Source: Achromobacter pulmonis (GTDB lineage: Bacteria > Pseudomonadota > Gammaproteobacteria > Burkholderiales > Burkholderiaceae_B). From it: 64,000 nt of DNA. A program made the translations under genes and the position numbers. The stretch is taken from contig NZ_CADIJV010000015.1 in NCBI RefSeq assembly GCF_902859765.1, positions 53,571-117,570 of the forward strand, read 5' to 3'. Shown here in pieces: positions 37,365 through 46,401 of this stretch. The stretch's first letter is position 1, and each line of letters starts with the position of its first letter. The notes beneath the pieces were generated by a model, which was given only the letters and a program-made list of their open reading frames with translations, made no database searches and was not told where the DNA came from.

Positions 37365-38315
37365 ATGAATCCATCCCAGCTTCAAAGCACTAATGCGGGG
37401 CGTGCCGCGCCCTGGTCGCCCGCGCCGCTGGCCGGCCATGACCGCTTTGCCTACCGGCCCATCTCCGGCCGGCCGGACTACCTCTGGCCGAACGGCGCGC
37501 GCCTGGCGGTTTACCTGGGGTTCAACATTGAGCATTTCGCCTTTGGCGAGGGGCTGGGCGCGGAACTGGGGCCCGCGTCGCCGCATCCCGACGTGCTCAA
37601 TTACGCCTGGCGCGAGTACGGCAACCGGGTCGGCGCGTGGCGTTGCCTGGAGCTGTTCGACGCCCTGGGGCTGCCGGCCGGCGCCTTGATCAATACCGCG
37701 CTGTATGACCATTGCCCCGAGCTGGTCGATGCCTGTCTGGCGCGCGGCGATGAGTTGATCGGCCATGGGTACAGCAATGCGCATCGCCAGGGCGGGATGG
37801 CCGAAGCCGAGGAACGGGCGCTGCTGGAGCACTGCCGCGACCGCATCAGCAGCCATGCCGGCGGTGCGCCCGCCGGCTGGCTGTCGCCCTGGATCTCGGA
37901 AAGCCGCGCCACCCCCGACCTGCTGGCAGAAACCGGGTACCGCTATACGCTGAATTGGTGCCATGATGACCAACCCACGCGCATGCGCACCCGGTCCGGC
38001 GACCTGTGGGCAATTCCGTATCCGCAGGAGCTGAACGACATTCCCATGATCGTGGGCCGCAAGATGGATGCGCGCGACTTTGCCGATATGATTCTTGACC
38101 AGTTCGAGGAAATGCGGACGCAGGCGCAGCGCCAGCCCCTGGTGATGGGCATTGCGCTGCATCCGTACATCGTCGGCCAGCCCTACCGCTTGCGGCATCT
38201 GCGCCGGGCGCTGGCGCCGCTGGCGGCCGCGCGCGACCGTGGCGAGATCTGGTTCGCCACGCCGGGCGAGATCTGCCGCCATGTCGATGCCCTGGCACCG
38301 GCGCTGGTCCCATGA
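37365..38315 (+). CDS. Polysaccharide deacetylase family protein, allantoinase (PuuE)-like
   Basis: NodB-fold hydrolase of 316 residues. The sequence YLWPNGARLAVYLGFNIEHF, YAWREYGNRVGAWR and GHGYSNAHRQGGMAEAEE are the marks of the PuuE/allantoinase-like branch rather than chitin deacetylases; WLSPWISESRATPDLLAETG follows. Such proteins hydrolyse ring amides such as allantoin or act on N-acyl groups. It has no signal peptide, so it works in the cytoplasm. It faces the liv-type operon and precedes a GntR regulator and a flavin reductase gene, a likely nitrogen-source catabolic set. Confidence 0.85.
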   Translation: MNPSQLQSTNAGRAAPWSPAPLAGHDRFAYRPISGRPDYLWPNGARLAVYLGFNIEHFAFGEGLGAELGPASPHPDVLNYAWREYGNRVGAWRCLELFDALGLPAGALINTALYDHCPELVDACLARGDELIGHGYSNAHRQGGMAEAEERALLEHCRDRISSHAGGAPAGWLSPWISESRATPDLLAETGYRYTLNWCHDDQPTRMRTRSGDLWAIPYPQELNDIPMIVGRKMDARDFADMILDQFEEMRTQAQRQPLVMGIALHPYIVGQPYRLRHLRRALAPLAAARDRGEIWFATPGEICRHVDALAPALVP

Positions 38316-38352
38316 ATGCCGTCTTTTCCCCACGCAGCCACCGAGTTCCGCC

Positions 38353-39123
38353 ATGCCTACCCGCCGCCCCGCCCCGCCTCGCGCCAAAGCCGTCCCCGCG
38401 CGTCGACGCGCCATCGCCGTTGCCGCTTCCGACGATGCGGATGACGCGGCGCCCGATGCCGATATGGAACGCCGCATCTGCGAAGCGGTATACGAAAGCG
38501 TCATGAGCCAGCGGCTCACGCCCGGCACCAAACTGCCCGAGGCGGCCCTGTGCGAAATCTTCGGGGTGTCGCGCTCGGTCGCGCGCAAGGCCCTGCAACG
38601 GCTGGCGCACGAGCACGTGGTCGACCTGCACCACAATCGCGGCGCGGTGGTGGCCGAACCCACGCCCGAAGACACGCGCCAGATCTTTCAGGCGCGGCGG
38701 GCCCTGGAGGCGGCGCTGTTGCCGTTGGCGGCGGCGCGCGCCACCAAGGCCGACTACGCCTCGCTGCGCAAGCAACTGCGCGACGAACACGCCTTGCTGC
38801 ACCGGGCCGGCCAGCCGGCCTGGGCGCGCCAGGCCAGCGCGTTCCACGTGCGCCTGGGCGAGTTGTCCGGCAATGGCATCCTGCATGGCTACCTGGCCGA
38901 GCTGGTGTCGCGCTGTTCGCTGATCGTGGCGTTGTACGAGCCGCCCGGCAACGCCGCTTGCGAGCATGGCGAGCACGTGCAGATCGTCGACCTGATGGAA
39001 CGCGGGCAGGTGGCAGAGGCCGTACGGATCAATGACAACCATCTCGCGGACCTGGAGCGGCGCATCAGCCTGGAGCGCCCGCAGCCCGCCCAAACCCTTG
39101 CCCAGATGCTGGGACTGGCCTGA
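38353..39123 (+). CDS. GntR-family transcriptional regulator (FadR/FCD subfamily)
   Basis: Regulator of 256 residues. After a basic, disordered N-terminal tail (RRPAPPRAKAVPARRR) the winged helix is at about 38-105 (ICEAVYESVMSQRLTPGTKL, FGVSRSVARKALQRL), followed by an all-helical FCD ligand domain with EALLPLAAARA-type and HVRLGELSGN blocks. Lies 37 bp after the deacetylase gene and 1 bp before the flavin reductase gene, so it probably regulates this cluster and the divergent liv-type operon. Start chosen at MPTRRPA; the frame opens further upstream inside the deacetylase gene. Confidence 0.9.
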   Translation: MPTRRPAPPRAKAVPARRRAIAVAASDDADDAAPDADMERRICEAVYESVMSQRLTPGTKLPEAALCEIFGVSRSVARKALQRLAHEHVVDLHHNRGAVVAEPTPEDTRQIFQARRALEAALLPLAAARATKADYASLRKQLRDEHALLHRAGQPAWARQASAFHVRLGELSGNGILHGYLAELVSRCSLIVALYEPPGNAACEHGEHVQIVDLMERGQVAEAVRINDNHLADLERRISLERPQPAQTLAQMLGLA

Positions 39124-39124
39124 C

Positions 39125-39748
39125 ATGGACATCGACTTCGATTCAATCACCGAATATCAGCGCTATAAGCTCATGGCGAGCCTGATCGTGCCGCGCCCGA
39201 TCGCGCTGATCACCACCCTGTCCGAAAACGGCGTGGTCAACGCCGCGCCCTTCAGCATGTTCAACATGCTGGGCGAGGACCCGCCCATCGTCATGGTCAG
39301 CATCAATCGCCTGGACGACGGCAACCTGAAGGACACGGCGCGCAACATTGCGCGCGATCGAGAATTCGTGGTGCACCTGACCGACGAGGCCATGGCCGAA
39401 AAAATGCACCGCTGCGGCGATCGCCTGCCGGCCGATGTCAGCGAGCTGGCGCACGCCGGCCTGGACGCCGCGCCCAGCCAGCGGGTGGCGCCGCCGCGCA
39501 TCGCACAGGCGCCGGTGGCGTTCGAATGTACGCTGTTCGAAACGCTGGAGACCGCCAGCCGTCAGATTTTCATCGGCCAGGTGCGCTGGCTGCACGCGCG
39601 CGATGGCCTGATCGATACCGACACCTGGCGCGTGCGGCTGCAGGAGTATTTCCCGGTGGGCCGTTTCGGCGCCAGCTTCTACGTCACCACCCGCGACCGT
39701 TACGCCATCGGCGAGGCGCCCGCCAGCACCGCCATCGACGAGATCTGA
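39125..39748 (+). CDS. Flavin reductase family protein (FMN-binding split barrel)
   Basis: A 207-residue FMN-binding reductase-like protein. The motif YKLMASLIVPRPIALITTLS plus GVVNAAPFSMFNMLGEDPP is typical of the flavin reductase-like / DUF447-type domain that supplies reduced flavin or binds it. Start MDIDFDS is 1 bp after the GntR stop. It could be partner to an oxygenase, but none is encoded nearby. Third gene of the deacetylase-GntR-reductase group. Confidence 0.87.
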   Translation: MDIDFDSITEYQRYKLMASLIVPRPIALITTLSENGVVNAAPFSMFNMLGEDPPIVMVSINRLDDGNLKDTARNIARDREFVVHLTDEAMAEKMHRCGDRLPADVSELAHAGLDAAPSQRVAPPRIAQAPVAFECTLFETLETASRQIFIGQVRWLHARDGLIDTDTWRVRLQEYFPVGRFGASFYVTTRDRYAIGEAPASTAIDEI

Positions 39749-39767
39749 ATGGCGGCCGGCCGCGGTT

Positions 39768-40691
39768 TCACCACGGCGCGGCCGGCGAGCCCGGCGTGCG
39801 CAGGTGGCGGGCGAAGCGCTGCGCCAGGAAGTCGACGAATGCCAGCGTCTTGGCGGGCAGGTTCAGGCGCTCCGGGTACAGCACGTGGATGTCGGCCGGC
39901 GGTGTCGCCCATTCGGGCAGCACTTGGCGCAAGCGGCCGGCGCGCAACAGGGCGGCGGTTTCCCACTCCGAACGCATGACGATGCCGTGGCCGTCCAGCG
40001 CCCATTCCAGCGCGCTCTGGCCATCATTGGAACTGACCGGACCACGTACCTTCACGGTTTCCGCGCGGGCGCCGGATTCCAGCCGCCAGGTGCCGTAGGC
40101 CACGTCGTTCTCGCGCACCACGATGCAGCGATGGCGCTGCAATTCCCCTGGCGTGCGCGGCTCGCCAAAGGTCTCCAGGTAGCGCGGCGATGCGCACAGC
40201 AGGCGCCGGTTGGAGGCGATCTTGCGGGCGGTCAGGCGCGCGTCGGGCAGGTCGCCGAAACGCACCGCGGCATCGAAACCCTCTTCGATCAGATTCAGCG
40301 GCCTGTCGGTCAGGCGCAGTTGCACCTCGACTTCGGGGTATTGCCGCGCGAAGTCGGAGACGGCAGGCGCCACGTGGGCGCGGCCAAAGCCGAAGGTGGC
40401 GTTCAGGCGCAGCAGCCCTTGCGGCTGGGCGCGGCTGCTGGACACCGAGCGTTCCAGCGCCTGCAGGTCGGCCAGGATGCGGCTGCCCTCGGCCAGGTAC
40501 AGCTCGCCTTCCTGAGTGACGCTGACGCGCCGCGTGCTGCGGTTCAGCAGGCGCACGCCCAAGCGCTGCTCCAGCTTGGCCAGCCGGGTGCTGACGGCGG
40601 GTGGCGTCAGGCCCAATTCGCGCGCGGCCGCCGACAGGTTGCCGTGCTTGACCAGCAGGGAGAAGAAAGCCAGATCCGACAGGGCATCCAT
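39768..40691 (-). CDS. LysR-family transcriptional regulator
   Basis: Regulator of 307 residues. The N-terminal helix-turn-helix is FFSLLVKHGNLSAAARELGL (about 8-27) with TPPAVSTRLAKLEQRLGVRL, and the C-terminal ligand domain follows, with the TARKIASNRRLLCASPRYL segment typical of the CrgA-like group. It is divergent from a Bug receptor and LeuCD-like genes, whose expression it probably controls. The intergenic gap carries AT-rich dyads. Confidence 0.93.
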   Translation of the reverse strand: MDALSDLAFFSLLVKHGNLSAAARELGLTPPAVSTRLAKLEQRLGVRLLNRSTRRVSVTQEGELYLAEGSRILADLQALERSVSSSRAQPQGLLRLNATFGFGRAHVAPAVSDFARQYPEVEVQLRLTDRPLNLIEEGFDAAVRFGDLPDARLTARKIASNRRLLCASPRYLETFGEPRTPGELQRHRCIVVRENDVAYGTWRLESGARAETVKVRGPVSSNDGQSALEWALDGHGIVMRSEWETAALLRAGRLRQVLPEWATPPADIHVLYPERLNLPAKTLAFVDFLAQRFARHLRTPGSPAAPW

Positions 40692-40697
40692 AGGGCT

Positions 40698-40728
40698 ATT
40701 TATAAATTCAATTTAATAAAGATTTATT
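40698..40728. promoter_or_regulatory. AT-rich dyads in the LysR/Bug divergent region
   Basis: ATTTATAAAT (40698-40707) is a perfect palindrome, and AATAAA-GA-TTTATT (40715-40728) a second perfect dyad; the 40-bp pocket is strikingly AT-rich against a GC-rich background. Position between divergent genes fits LysR operators. Confidence 0.5.
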
Positions 40729-40823
40729 TTATTCATCCATTATAAGAATGGAACGGGCTTATACACTGGGTTGACCGATACGCAGAGCCGCCTGACGCGG
40801 CCACCCTTGAGGAGACCCCACCC

Positions 40824-41807
40824 ATGAAGCCCCCCCATTCGTTGCGCGCGCTGTGCGCGCTGGCCGCCGCCGCGTCCTGCTGGATGGCGCCGGCCACGGC
40901 GGCCGACGCTTTCCCGCAGCGCCCGGTGACCCTGATCGTGCCGTTCGCGCCCGGCGGCAGCGTCGATATCGCCGCCCGCCTGATTTCCGACGCCTGGGGC
41001 AAGGCGCTGGGTCAGAGCGTGATCGTCGAGAACCGCGCGGGCGCCTCCGGCAACATCGGCATGGCCGCCGTGACCCGCGCCGAGCCCAACGGCTACACGC
41101 TGGCCATCAACACCATGTCGCTGGCGATCAACCCGGCGCTGTTTCGCAACATGCCGTTCGACACCGAGCGCGACCTGCGCTCGGTCGGCACCGTGGGCAC
41201 CTCGCAGCACGTGCTGACGGTGTCGCCGTCGCTGCCGGTCAACAACGTCAAGGAACTGCTCGCCTATATCCGCGCCCGCCCAGCCAACGAACTGAGTTTC
41301 GGCTCGGCCGGCACCGGCAGCACCTTCCATATGGCCGCCGAGCTGTTCAAGTCGGTCTCGGGCACGCAGATCCTGCACGTGCCCTACAAAGGAGGCGGTC
41401 CGGCCATGGTCGATACCATCAGCGGCCAGGTGCAGATGAGCTTCCCGGTGTTGTCGGCGGCCAAGCCGCAGGTCGATGGCAAGAAGCTCAAGGCGCTGGG
41501 CGTGACGGGCACCTCGCGTTCGCCGCTGCTGCCGGACGTGCCTACCATCGCCGAATCGGGTCTGCCCGGTTACGCCTTCACGACCTGGTTCGTGGTCAGC
41601 GCGCCGGCAGGCACGCCGCAGGCCGTGGTGGAGCGCCTCAATGCCAAGCTGGCGCAGGCGCTGCAATCGCCCGCATTGTCCGAGCGCATGCGCCGCGAGG
41701 GCTTCGACCCGCTCATCTCCACGCCGGCCGCGACCGACGCCATGGTCAAGGCCGAGATGGCGCGCTGGGCCGGCATCGTCAAGGACGCCGGCATCCAGGC
41801 CAACTGA
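40824..41807 (+). CDS. Bug/TctC-family extracytoplasmic solute receptor
   Basis: Periplasmic receptor of 327 residues with a signal peptide cut near PATAADAFPQ. Family marks are RPVTLIVPFAPGGSVDIAAR, ENRAGASGNIGM, the GYTLAINTMS block and VPYKGGGPAM. Bug proteins are greatly expanded in Bordetella and often lack dedicated membrane transporters, as here. The ribosome site GAGGAG precedes the start. Downstream are leuC/leuD-like genes, so the ligand may be a small dicarboxylate or branched acid. Confidence 0.92.
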   Translation: MKPPHSLRALCALAAAASCWMAPATAADAFPQRPVTLIVPFAPGGSVDIAARLISDAWGKALGQSVIVENRAGASGNIGMAAVTRAEPNGYTLAINTMSLAINPALFRNMPFDTERDLRSVGTVGTSQHVLTVSPSLPVNNVKELLAYIRARPANELSFGSAGTGSTFHMAAELFKSVSGTQILHVPYKGGGPAMVDTISGQVQMSFPVLSAAKPQVDGKKLKALGVTGTSRSPLLPDVPTIAESGLPGYAFTTWFVVSAPAGTPQAVVERLNAKLAQALQSPALSERMRREGFDPLISTPAATDAMVKAEMARWAGIVKDAGIQAN

Positions 41808-41864
41808 GGCCCGGGAATACCCCGCGCCCCGCGTGGACGCGTTTTTTCGCAAGGAAGCACCGAC

Positions 41865-43286
41865 ATGCCCGGCATGACGCTATACGACAAACTGGTGGCG
41901 AGCCACGAGGTGGCCCGCGTCGACCATGAGCACATCCTGCTGTACGTCGACCTGCACATCATGAACGAGTACACCAGCCCGCAGGCCTTCAGCGGCCTGG
42001 CCGCGCGCGGCCGCCAGGCGCTGCGGCCTGGCCAGCAGATGGCGGTGGTGGACCACATCATCCCCACCCATCCGGTGCCGGCGGCGCTGCGCGTGATTGC
42101 CGACGAGGCGTCGTCGCGCCAGGCGCGCAATCTGAAGAGCCATTGCGACGCACAGGGCATTGCGCTGTTCGACACCACCGATCCGCTGCAAGGCATCGAA
42201 CACGTGATCGCGCCCGAGCACGGCATGATCCTGCCGGGCATGGTGGTGCTGTGCGGCGACAGCCACACCACCACCTACGGCGCGCTGGGGGCGCTGGGCT
42301 TCGGCATCGGCACGTCAGAAGTCGAACACATCCTGGCGACCCAGACCCTGGTGTACCGGGTGGCGCGCAATATGCGCATCCGCGTCGATGGCCATCTGCC
42401 CCCTGGCGTGTCGGCCAAGGATCTGGTGATCTATGTGGTGCACCGTATCGGCGCGCAAGGCGCGCGCGGCCATGCGGTCGAATACTGCGGCAGCGCCATC
42501 GACGGCCTGTCGGCCGAAGCCCGCATGACCCTGTGCAACATGACGGTGGAAGCCGGCGCCCGCGCCGCGCTGATCGCGCCGGACGCCACCACCGATGCGT
42601 ATGTCGCCGCCCGCGCCCGGCACCTGGACGCCTCGGAACTGGCACAGGCGCGGACCTATTGGGCGACCCTGCATTCGGACGCCGATGCGGTGTTCGACGC
42701 CGAGCATGTCTTCGACGCCACGCAGATCGCGCCCTTCGTGACTTGGGGCACCAGCCCCGACCAGGCCGTGCCGGTCACTGGCGCCGTGCCCGACCCCCGC
42801 GGCGAGCCCGATGCCCTGGCGCGCCTGGCGCTGGAGAAGGCCGTGGAATACATCGGCCTGCAAGCGGGCGCGCCGATCGCCGGCGTTGCCATCGATCGGG
42901 TCTTCATCGGTTCCTGCACCAACGGCCGCATCGAAGACCTGCGTGTGGTGGCCGACGTGGTACGCGGGCGCAAGGTGGCCGGCGGCGTGCGCGCGATGGT
43001 GGTGCCGGGTTCCGGCGCCGTGCGTGCGCAGGCCGAGGCCGAGGGTATTGCCGCCACGCTGATCGAGGCCGGCTTCGAATGGCGCCAGCCCGGCTGTTCC
43101 ATGTGCCTGGCCATGAACGACGACGTGCTGCGTCCGGGCGAACGCTGCGCCTCCACCACCAACCGCAACTTCGAAGGCCGCCAGGGGCGCGCCGGCCGTA
43201 CCCATCTGATGAGTCCCGCCATGGCCGCCGCCGCCGCACTGGCCGGGCGCATCGTCGACGTGCGCGACCTGGAGCAGACGCAATGA
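41865..43286 (+). CDS. LeuC-like aconitase-family hydratase, large subunit
   Basis: Iron-sulfur hydro-lyase of 473 residues. Cluster cysteines appear in GSCTNGRIEDL and GCSMCLAMND, and VDHIIPTHP-type and CGDSHTTTYGALGALGFGIG signatures match the 3-isopropylmalate dehydratase large subunit family. The canonical leucine operon is expected elsewhere; here the gene stands with a Bug receptor and a dehalogenase-like hydrolase, so it may act on a different substrate, such as maleate, citraconate or another methyl dicarboxylate. The stop overlaps the leuD-like start. Confidence 0.85.
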   Translation: MPGMTLYDKLVASHEVARVDHEHILLYVDLHIMNEYTSPQAFSGLAARGRQALRPGQQMAVVDHIIPTHPVPAALRVIADEASSRQARNLKSHCDAQGIALFDTTDPLQGIEHVIAPEHGMILPGMVVLCGDSHTTTYGALGALGFGIGTSEVEHILATQTLVYRVARNMRIRVDGHLPPGVSAKDLVIYVVHRIGAQGARGHAVEYCGSAIDGLSAEARMTLCNMTVEAGARAALIAPDATTDAYVAARARHLDASELAQARTYWATLHSDADAVFDAEHVFDATQIAPFVTWGTSPDQAVPVTGAVPDPRGEPDALARLALEKAVEYIGLQAGAPIAGVAIDRVFIGSCTNGRIEDLRVVADVVRGRKVAGGVRAMVVPGSGAVRAQAEAEGIAATLIEAGFEWRQPGCSMCLAMNDDVLRPGERCASTTNRNFEGRQGRAGRTHLMSPAMAAAAALAGRIVDVRDLEQTQ

Positions 43287-43921
43287 ACCAGATCATCCGC
43301 GGCGTGGCCGCGCCCTTGCCGTATTCCAATCTGGACACCGACCAGATCATGCCCAAGCAGTTCCTGCGCATCATCGACAAGGCCGGCCTGGATCGCGGCC
43401 TGCTCTATGACCTGCGCTTCGACGCCAACGGCGCGCCGCGCCCGGATTGCGTGCTGAACCAGCCCGCCTACGCCGGCGCGTCGGTCCTGGTGGCCGGGCC
43501 CAATTTCGGCTGTGGCTCCAGCCGCGAACACGCGGTCTGGGGCCTGATGCAGTTCGGCATTCGCGCGGTGGTCGCCGCCAGTTTCGGCGAGATCTTCTAC
43601 TTCAATGCGCTCAACAACGGCCTGCTGCTGGTGAGTCTGCCGCCGGCCGAGGTCGACGCCCTGCTGGCGCGGGTGTCCAATATGGCAGGCAATCCCGTCG
43701 AGATCGACGCGCTGGCAGGCGCGCTGCGGACGGCGGACGGCTGGACCGCGCACTTCGACCTGCCGGCGCGCCACCGCCGCATGTTCGCGCAGGGCCAGGA
43801 CATGGTGGGCGCCTCGTTGCAGCAATTGCCGGATGTGGAACACTTCGAGGCCGGCCACTGGGCCCGGCACCCCTGGATGAAAGACGTGGCGCGCCGGGTG
43901 CGCAGCCGGCTTGGCAACTGA
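43283..43921 (+). CDS. LeuD-like aconitase-family hydratase, small subunit
   Basis: Small swivelling subunit, 212 residues, that pairs with the preceding large subunit. Marks are PYSNLDTDQIMPKQFLR at the N-terminus and GPNFGCGSSREHAVWGL, where the serine-rich loop binds substrate carboxylate. Overlaps the large-subunit gene by 4 bp (ATGA). Length fits LeuD (about 200-215). Substrate uncertain as for the partner. Confidence 0.85.
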   Translation: MNQIIRGVAAPLPYSNLDTDQIMPKQFLRIIDKAGLDRGLLYDLRFDANGAPRPDCVLNQPAYAGASVLVAGPNFGCGSSREHAVWGLMQFGIRAVVAASFGEIFYFNALNNGLLLVSLPPAEVDALLARVSNMAGNPVEIDALAGALRTADGWTAHFDLPARHRRMFAQGQDMVGASLQQLPDVEHFEAGHWARHPWMKDVARRVRSRLGN

Positions 43922-43936
43922 GAGGCACAGACCGCA

Positions 43937-44842
43937 ATGACCGCATTCTTCGATCTTCCCGTGCGCCGCCATGAGGTCAATGGCATCCACATCGCCGCCC
44001 GCGTCGATGGCGCGGGGCCGCCCCTGCTGCTGTTGCACGGCCATCCGCAGACCCATGCCATCTGGCACCGCGTCTGGCCGCGACTGACGCGCCACCATAC
44101 CTGCGTGGCGGCCGACCTGCGCGGCTATGGCGACAGCGACAAGCCGGCGGCCACGCCGGACCACGCCGCGCATTCCAAGCGCGCCATGGCGGCCGACATG
44201 GTGGCGCTGATGCGCGCCCTGGGGCATGAGCGCTTCGACGTGCTGGCCCACGACCGCGGCGCCCGCGTGGCGCATCGCCTGGCCCTGGACCATGCTGACG
44301 CCGTCGGGCGCATGATGCTGCTGGATATCGCGCCGACCCTGGATATGTACGAGAACACCACCCGCGCCTTCGCCCAGGCCTATTACCACTGGTTCTGGCT
44401 GATCCAGCCCGCGCCCATGCCGGAGACGATGATCGAACGCGACCCGGTGTTCTACCTGCGTTCGGTGATGGGGGGGCGCCCCGGCGGATTGGCGCATTTT
44501 TCCGACGCGGCGATGGCCGAGTACGAGCGCGCGGCGCGCCTGCCGGGCTGGGCCACCGGCATCTGCGAGGACTACCGCGCCTCGGCCACCCTGGATCTGG
44601 AACACGACCGCCAGGGCCGCGCGGCCGGCGAGCGCCTGCGCCTGCCGCTGCGCGTCCTGTGGGGCGAGCGCGGCGCGGTGGGGCGCAATTTCGATGTCCT
44701 GGGGCTGTGGCGGGCGGTGGCCGACGAGGTCTCGGGCGGGCCGCTGCCGGGAGCCCACTATCTGGCCGAGGAATCGCCGGACGCGCTGCTGCGCGAGGTG
44801 GCGGTTTTCTTCGGATGGGCCGGACAGCGGGACGCTGGCTGA
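43937..44842 (+). CDS. Alpha/beta hydrolase resembling fluoroacetate/haloacetate dehalogenase
   Basis: A 301-residue alpha/beta-fold enzyme with an aspartate rather than serine nucleophile: LLLLHGHPQTHAIWH, DLRGYGDSDKP, and HDRGARVAHRL with the Asp in HDRG. YYHWFWLIQPAPMPE matches the cap of the fluoroacetate dehalogenases, and a final His (GAHYLAEESPD) completes the triad. Fluoroacetate dehalogenase is the nearest described function; epoxide hydrolase-like activity is possible. It follows the leuD-like gene by 15 bp in one operon, on a substrate I cannot name. Confidence 0.85.
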   Translation: MTAFFDLPVRRHEVNGIHIAARVDGAGPPLLLLHGHPQTHAIWHRVWPRLTRHHTCVAADLRGYGDSDKPAATPDHAAHSKRAMAADMVALMRALGHERFDVLAHDRGARVAHRLALDHADAVGRMMLLDIAPTLDMYENTTRAFAQAYYHWFWLIQPAPMPETMIERDPVFYLRSVMGGRPGGLAHFSDAAMAEYERAARLPGWATGICEDYRASATLDLEHDRQGRAAGERLRLPLRVLWGERGAVGRNFDVLGLWRAVADEVSGGPLPGAHYLAEESPDALLREVAVFFGWAGQRDAG

Positions 44843-44968
44843 GCGTCATGCGCCGGGCGTGGCGGCGCCGGAGGGCGACCGCCGCGGCCTTTGGCGGCTG
44901 TCAATCAAGCCACGCCGGGCGATAGGGCTATCCAAAAAGGGACGCACCGCCGGTGGTAACCTTCGCCC

Positions 44969-45205
44969 ATGAATCGTTCCTTTGCCGATCTGACCGAATT
45001 GCCCGAACCCGAGGACGCGCAGCGCGCCTTCCGGGCCTCGGATTCCCCCTGCGTTGCCGTATGTTCCACGCTGTTCGACGATATTTGCCGGGGCTGCGGC
45101 CGTACGGCCATGGAAGTGGCCAATTGGGTCTTCATGACGGAAGAGGAAAAACGCGAGGTCTGGATCCGCATCAAGGCGCAGGGGTATCCGCGCCGCAATA
45201 ACTAG
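44969..45205 (+). CDS. DUF1289 protein
   Basis: A 78-residue protein with the DUF1289 core CVAVCSTLFDDICRGCGRT: four cysteines that could bind a metal, followed by EVANWVFMTEEEKREVWIRI. Function unknown; the family is widespread in proteobacteria. No membrane segment or signal. Stands alone between the dehalogenase-like gene and a glycosyltransferase. Confidence 0.88.
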   Translation: MNRSFADLTELPEPEDAQRAFRASDSPCVAVCSTLFDDICRGCGRTAMEVANWVFMTEEEKREVWIRIKAQGYPRRNN

Positions 45206-45291
45206 CTGCCGGGCCGGCCACGCGCGCCGTGGTCTTGAGGGTGTCACATGGCGCGGGCTAAATCGCGCTATTGCCCACTTCCGGCTCCATC

Positions 45292-46332
45292 ATGCGCATC
45301 GTCCTGGTTACGGATGCCTGGCATCCGCAAGTCAACGGCGTCGTCCGCACCTGGACGACCATGCAGCAGATCCTCACCGATTGGGGCCACGAGCTGATCG
45401 TGGTCAATCCCCAGGGCAGCCGGACCGTGCCGGCGCCGTCCGAGCCGGACCTGCGGCTATGCCTGCAGCCCGGCAGGCACTTGCGCCGCACCCTCGGCGA
45501 TATCGTGCCCGACGCCTTGCACATCGCCACCGAAGGCCCGCTGGGCCTGGCGGCGCGGCGCATGGCGCTGGCGCGCGGCTGGCGCTTCACCACGTCGTTC
45601 CATACGATGTTTCCCGACTACCTGCAGGCGCGCATGGGCATTCCCGCCGCGCTGCCATGGCGCTTCCTGCGCTGGTTCCACCGGCCGTCACAGTGCGTGC
45701 TGGTGCCCACGCCGACCGTGCGCGACATCCTGGTGCGGCGCGGCTTCGCCAATCTGCGCATCTGGTCGCGCGGCGTCGATCCCCGCAAGTTCCAGCCCAC
45801 CCCCGGCCAGGCGTTTCAGGACCTGCCGCGCCCCGTCTTCCTGTCGGTCGGCCGGGTGGCGCGCGAGAAGAACCTGGACGCCTTCCTGGCGCTGGACCTG
45901 CCGGGCAGCAAGGTGGTGGTGGGAGCCGGGCCCGACGAGACGCGGCTGAAGAAGCGCTTTCCGGAGGCCGTGTTCCTGGGCATGCAGAACGATGACGCCT
46001 TGCCGGCGTTGTACGGCGCGGCGGATGTTTTCGTGTTCCCCAGCCTGACCGACACCTTCGGCCTGGTGATGCTGGAGGCCATGGCCTGCGGCACCCCGGT
46101 GGCGGCGTTCCGCAGCGAGGCGCCGCTGGCGGTGGTGACCCAAGGCGTCACCGGTTGCCTCGATGATGACCTGGCCCACGCCTGCCGCGCTGCGCTGCCG
46201 CTGGACCGGCATGCCGTGCGCGAGCACGCCCTGACGCGTAGCTGGGACGCGGTGGCCTCGGATCTGCTGGCATCGCTGGTGCCGCTGACCTGCGGCGCGG
46301 AACCGGCGCGCTCTCTGGCCCAGGCGGGTTGA
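45292..46332 (+). CDS. Glycosyltransferase family 4
   Basis: A 346-residue GT-B enzyme. The N-terminal domain opens MRIVLVTDAWHPQVNGVVRT, and the C-terminal donor-binding domain has LSVGRVAREKNLDAFLAL and the GT4 E-x7-E motif in SLTDTFGLVMLEAMACGTPV. It resembles the MgtA/alpha-mannosyltransferase group that acts on glycolipids. Start at 45292 is preferred over 45271, because the family opens with MRIV. It immediately precedes the riboswitch region but has no evident link with it. Confidence 0.9.
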   Translation: MRIVLVTDAWHPQVNGVVRTWTTMQQILTDWGHELIVVNPQGSRTVPAPSEPDLRLCLQPGRHLRRTLGDIVPDALHIATEGPLGLAARRMALARGWRFTTSFHTMFPDYLQARMGIPAALPWRFLRWFHRPSQCVLVPTPTVRDILVRRGFANLRIWSRGVDPRKFQPTPGQAFQDLPRPVFLSVGRVAREKNLDAFLALDLPGSKVVVGAGPDETRLKKRFPEAVFLGMQNDDALPALYGAADVFVFPSLTDTFGLVMLEAMACGTPVAAFRSEAPLAVVTQGVTGCLDDDLAHACRAALPLDRHAVREHALTRSWDAVASDLLASLVPLTCGAEPARSLAQAG

Positions 46333-46386
46333 CGGCAGCTGATCCGACATTGCACGCCGGGCTTTCCTCTGTCCCGGCCAAACCGG

Positions 46387-46392
46387 TACAAT
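46387..46392 (+). promoter_or_regulatory. Candidate -10 element of ahcY
   Basis: TACAAT just upstream of the riboswitch; transcription would begin at about 46400, at the first nucleotides of the folded RNA. No strong -35. Confidence 0.45.
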
Positions 46393-46401
46393 GCCGGTCA
46401 A

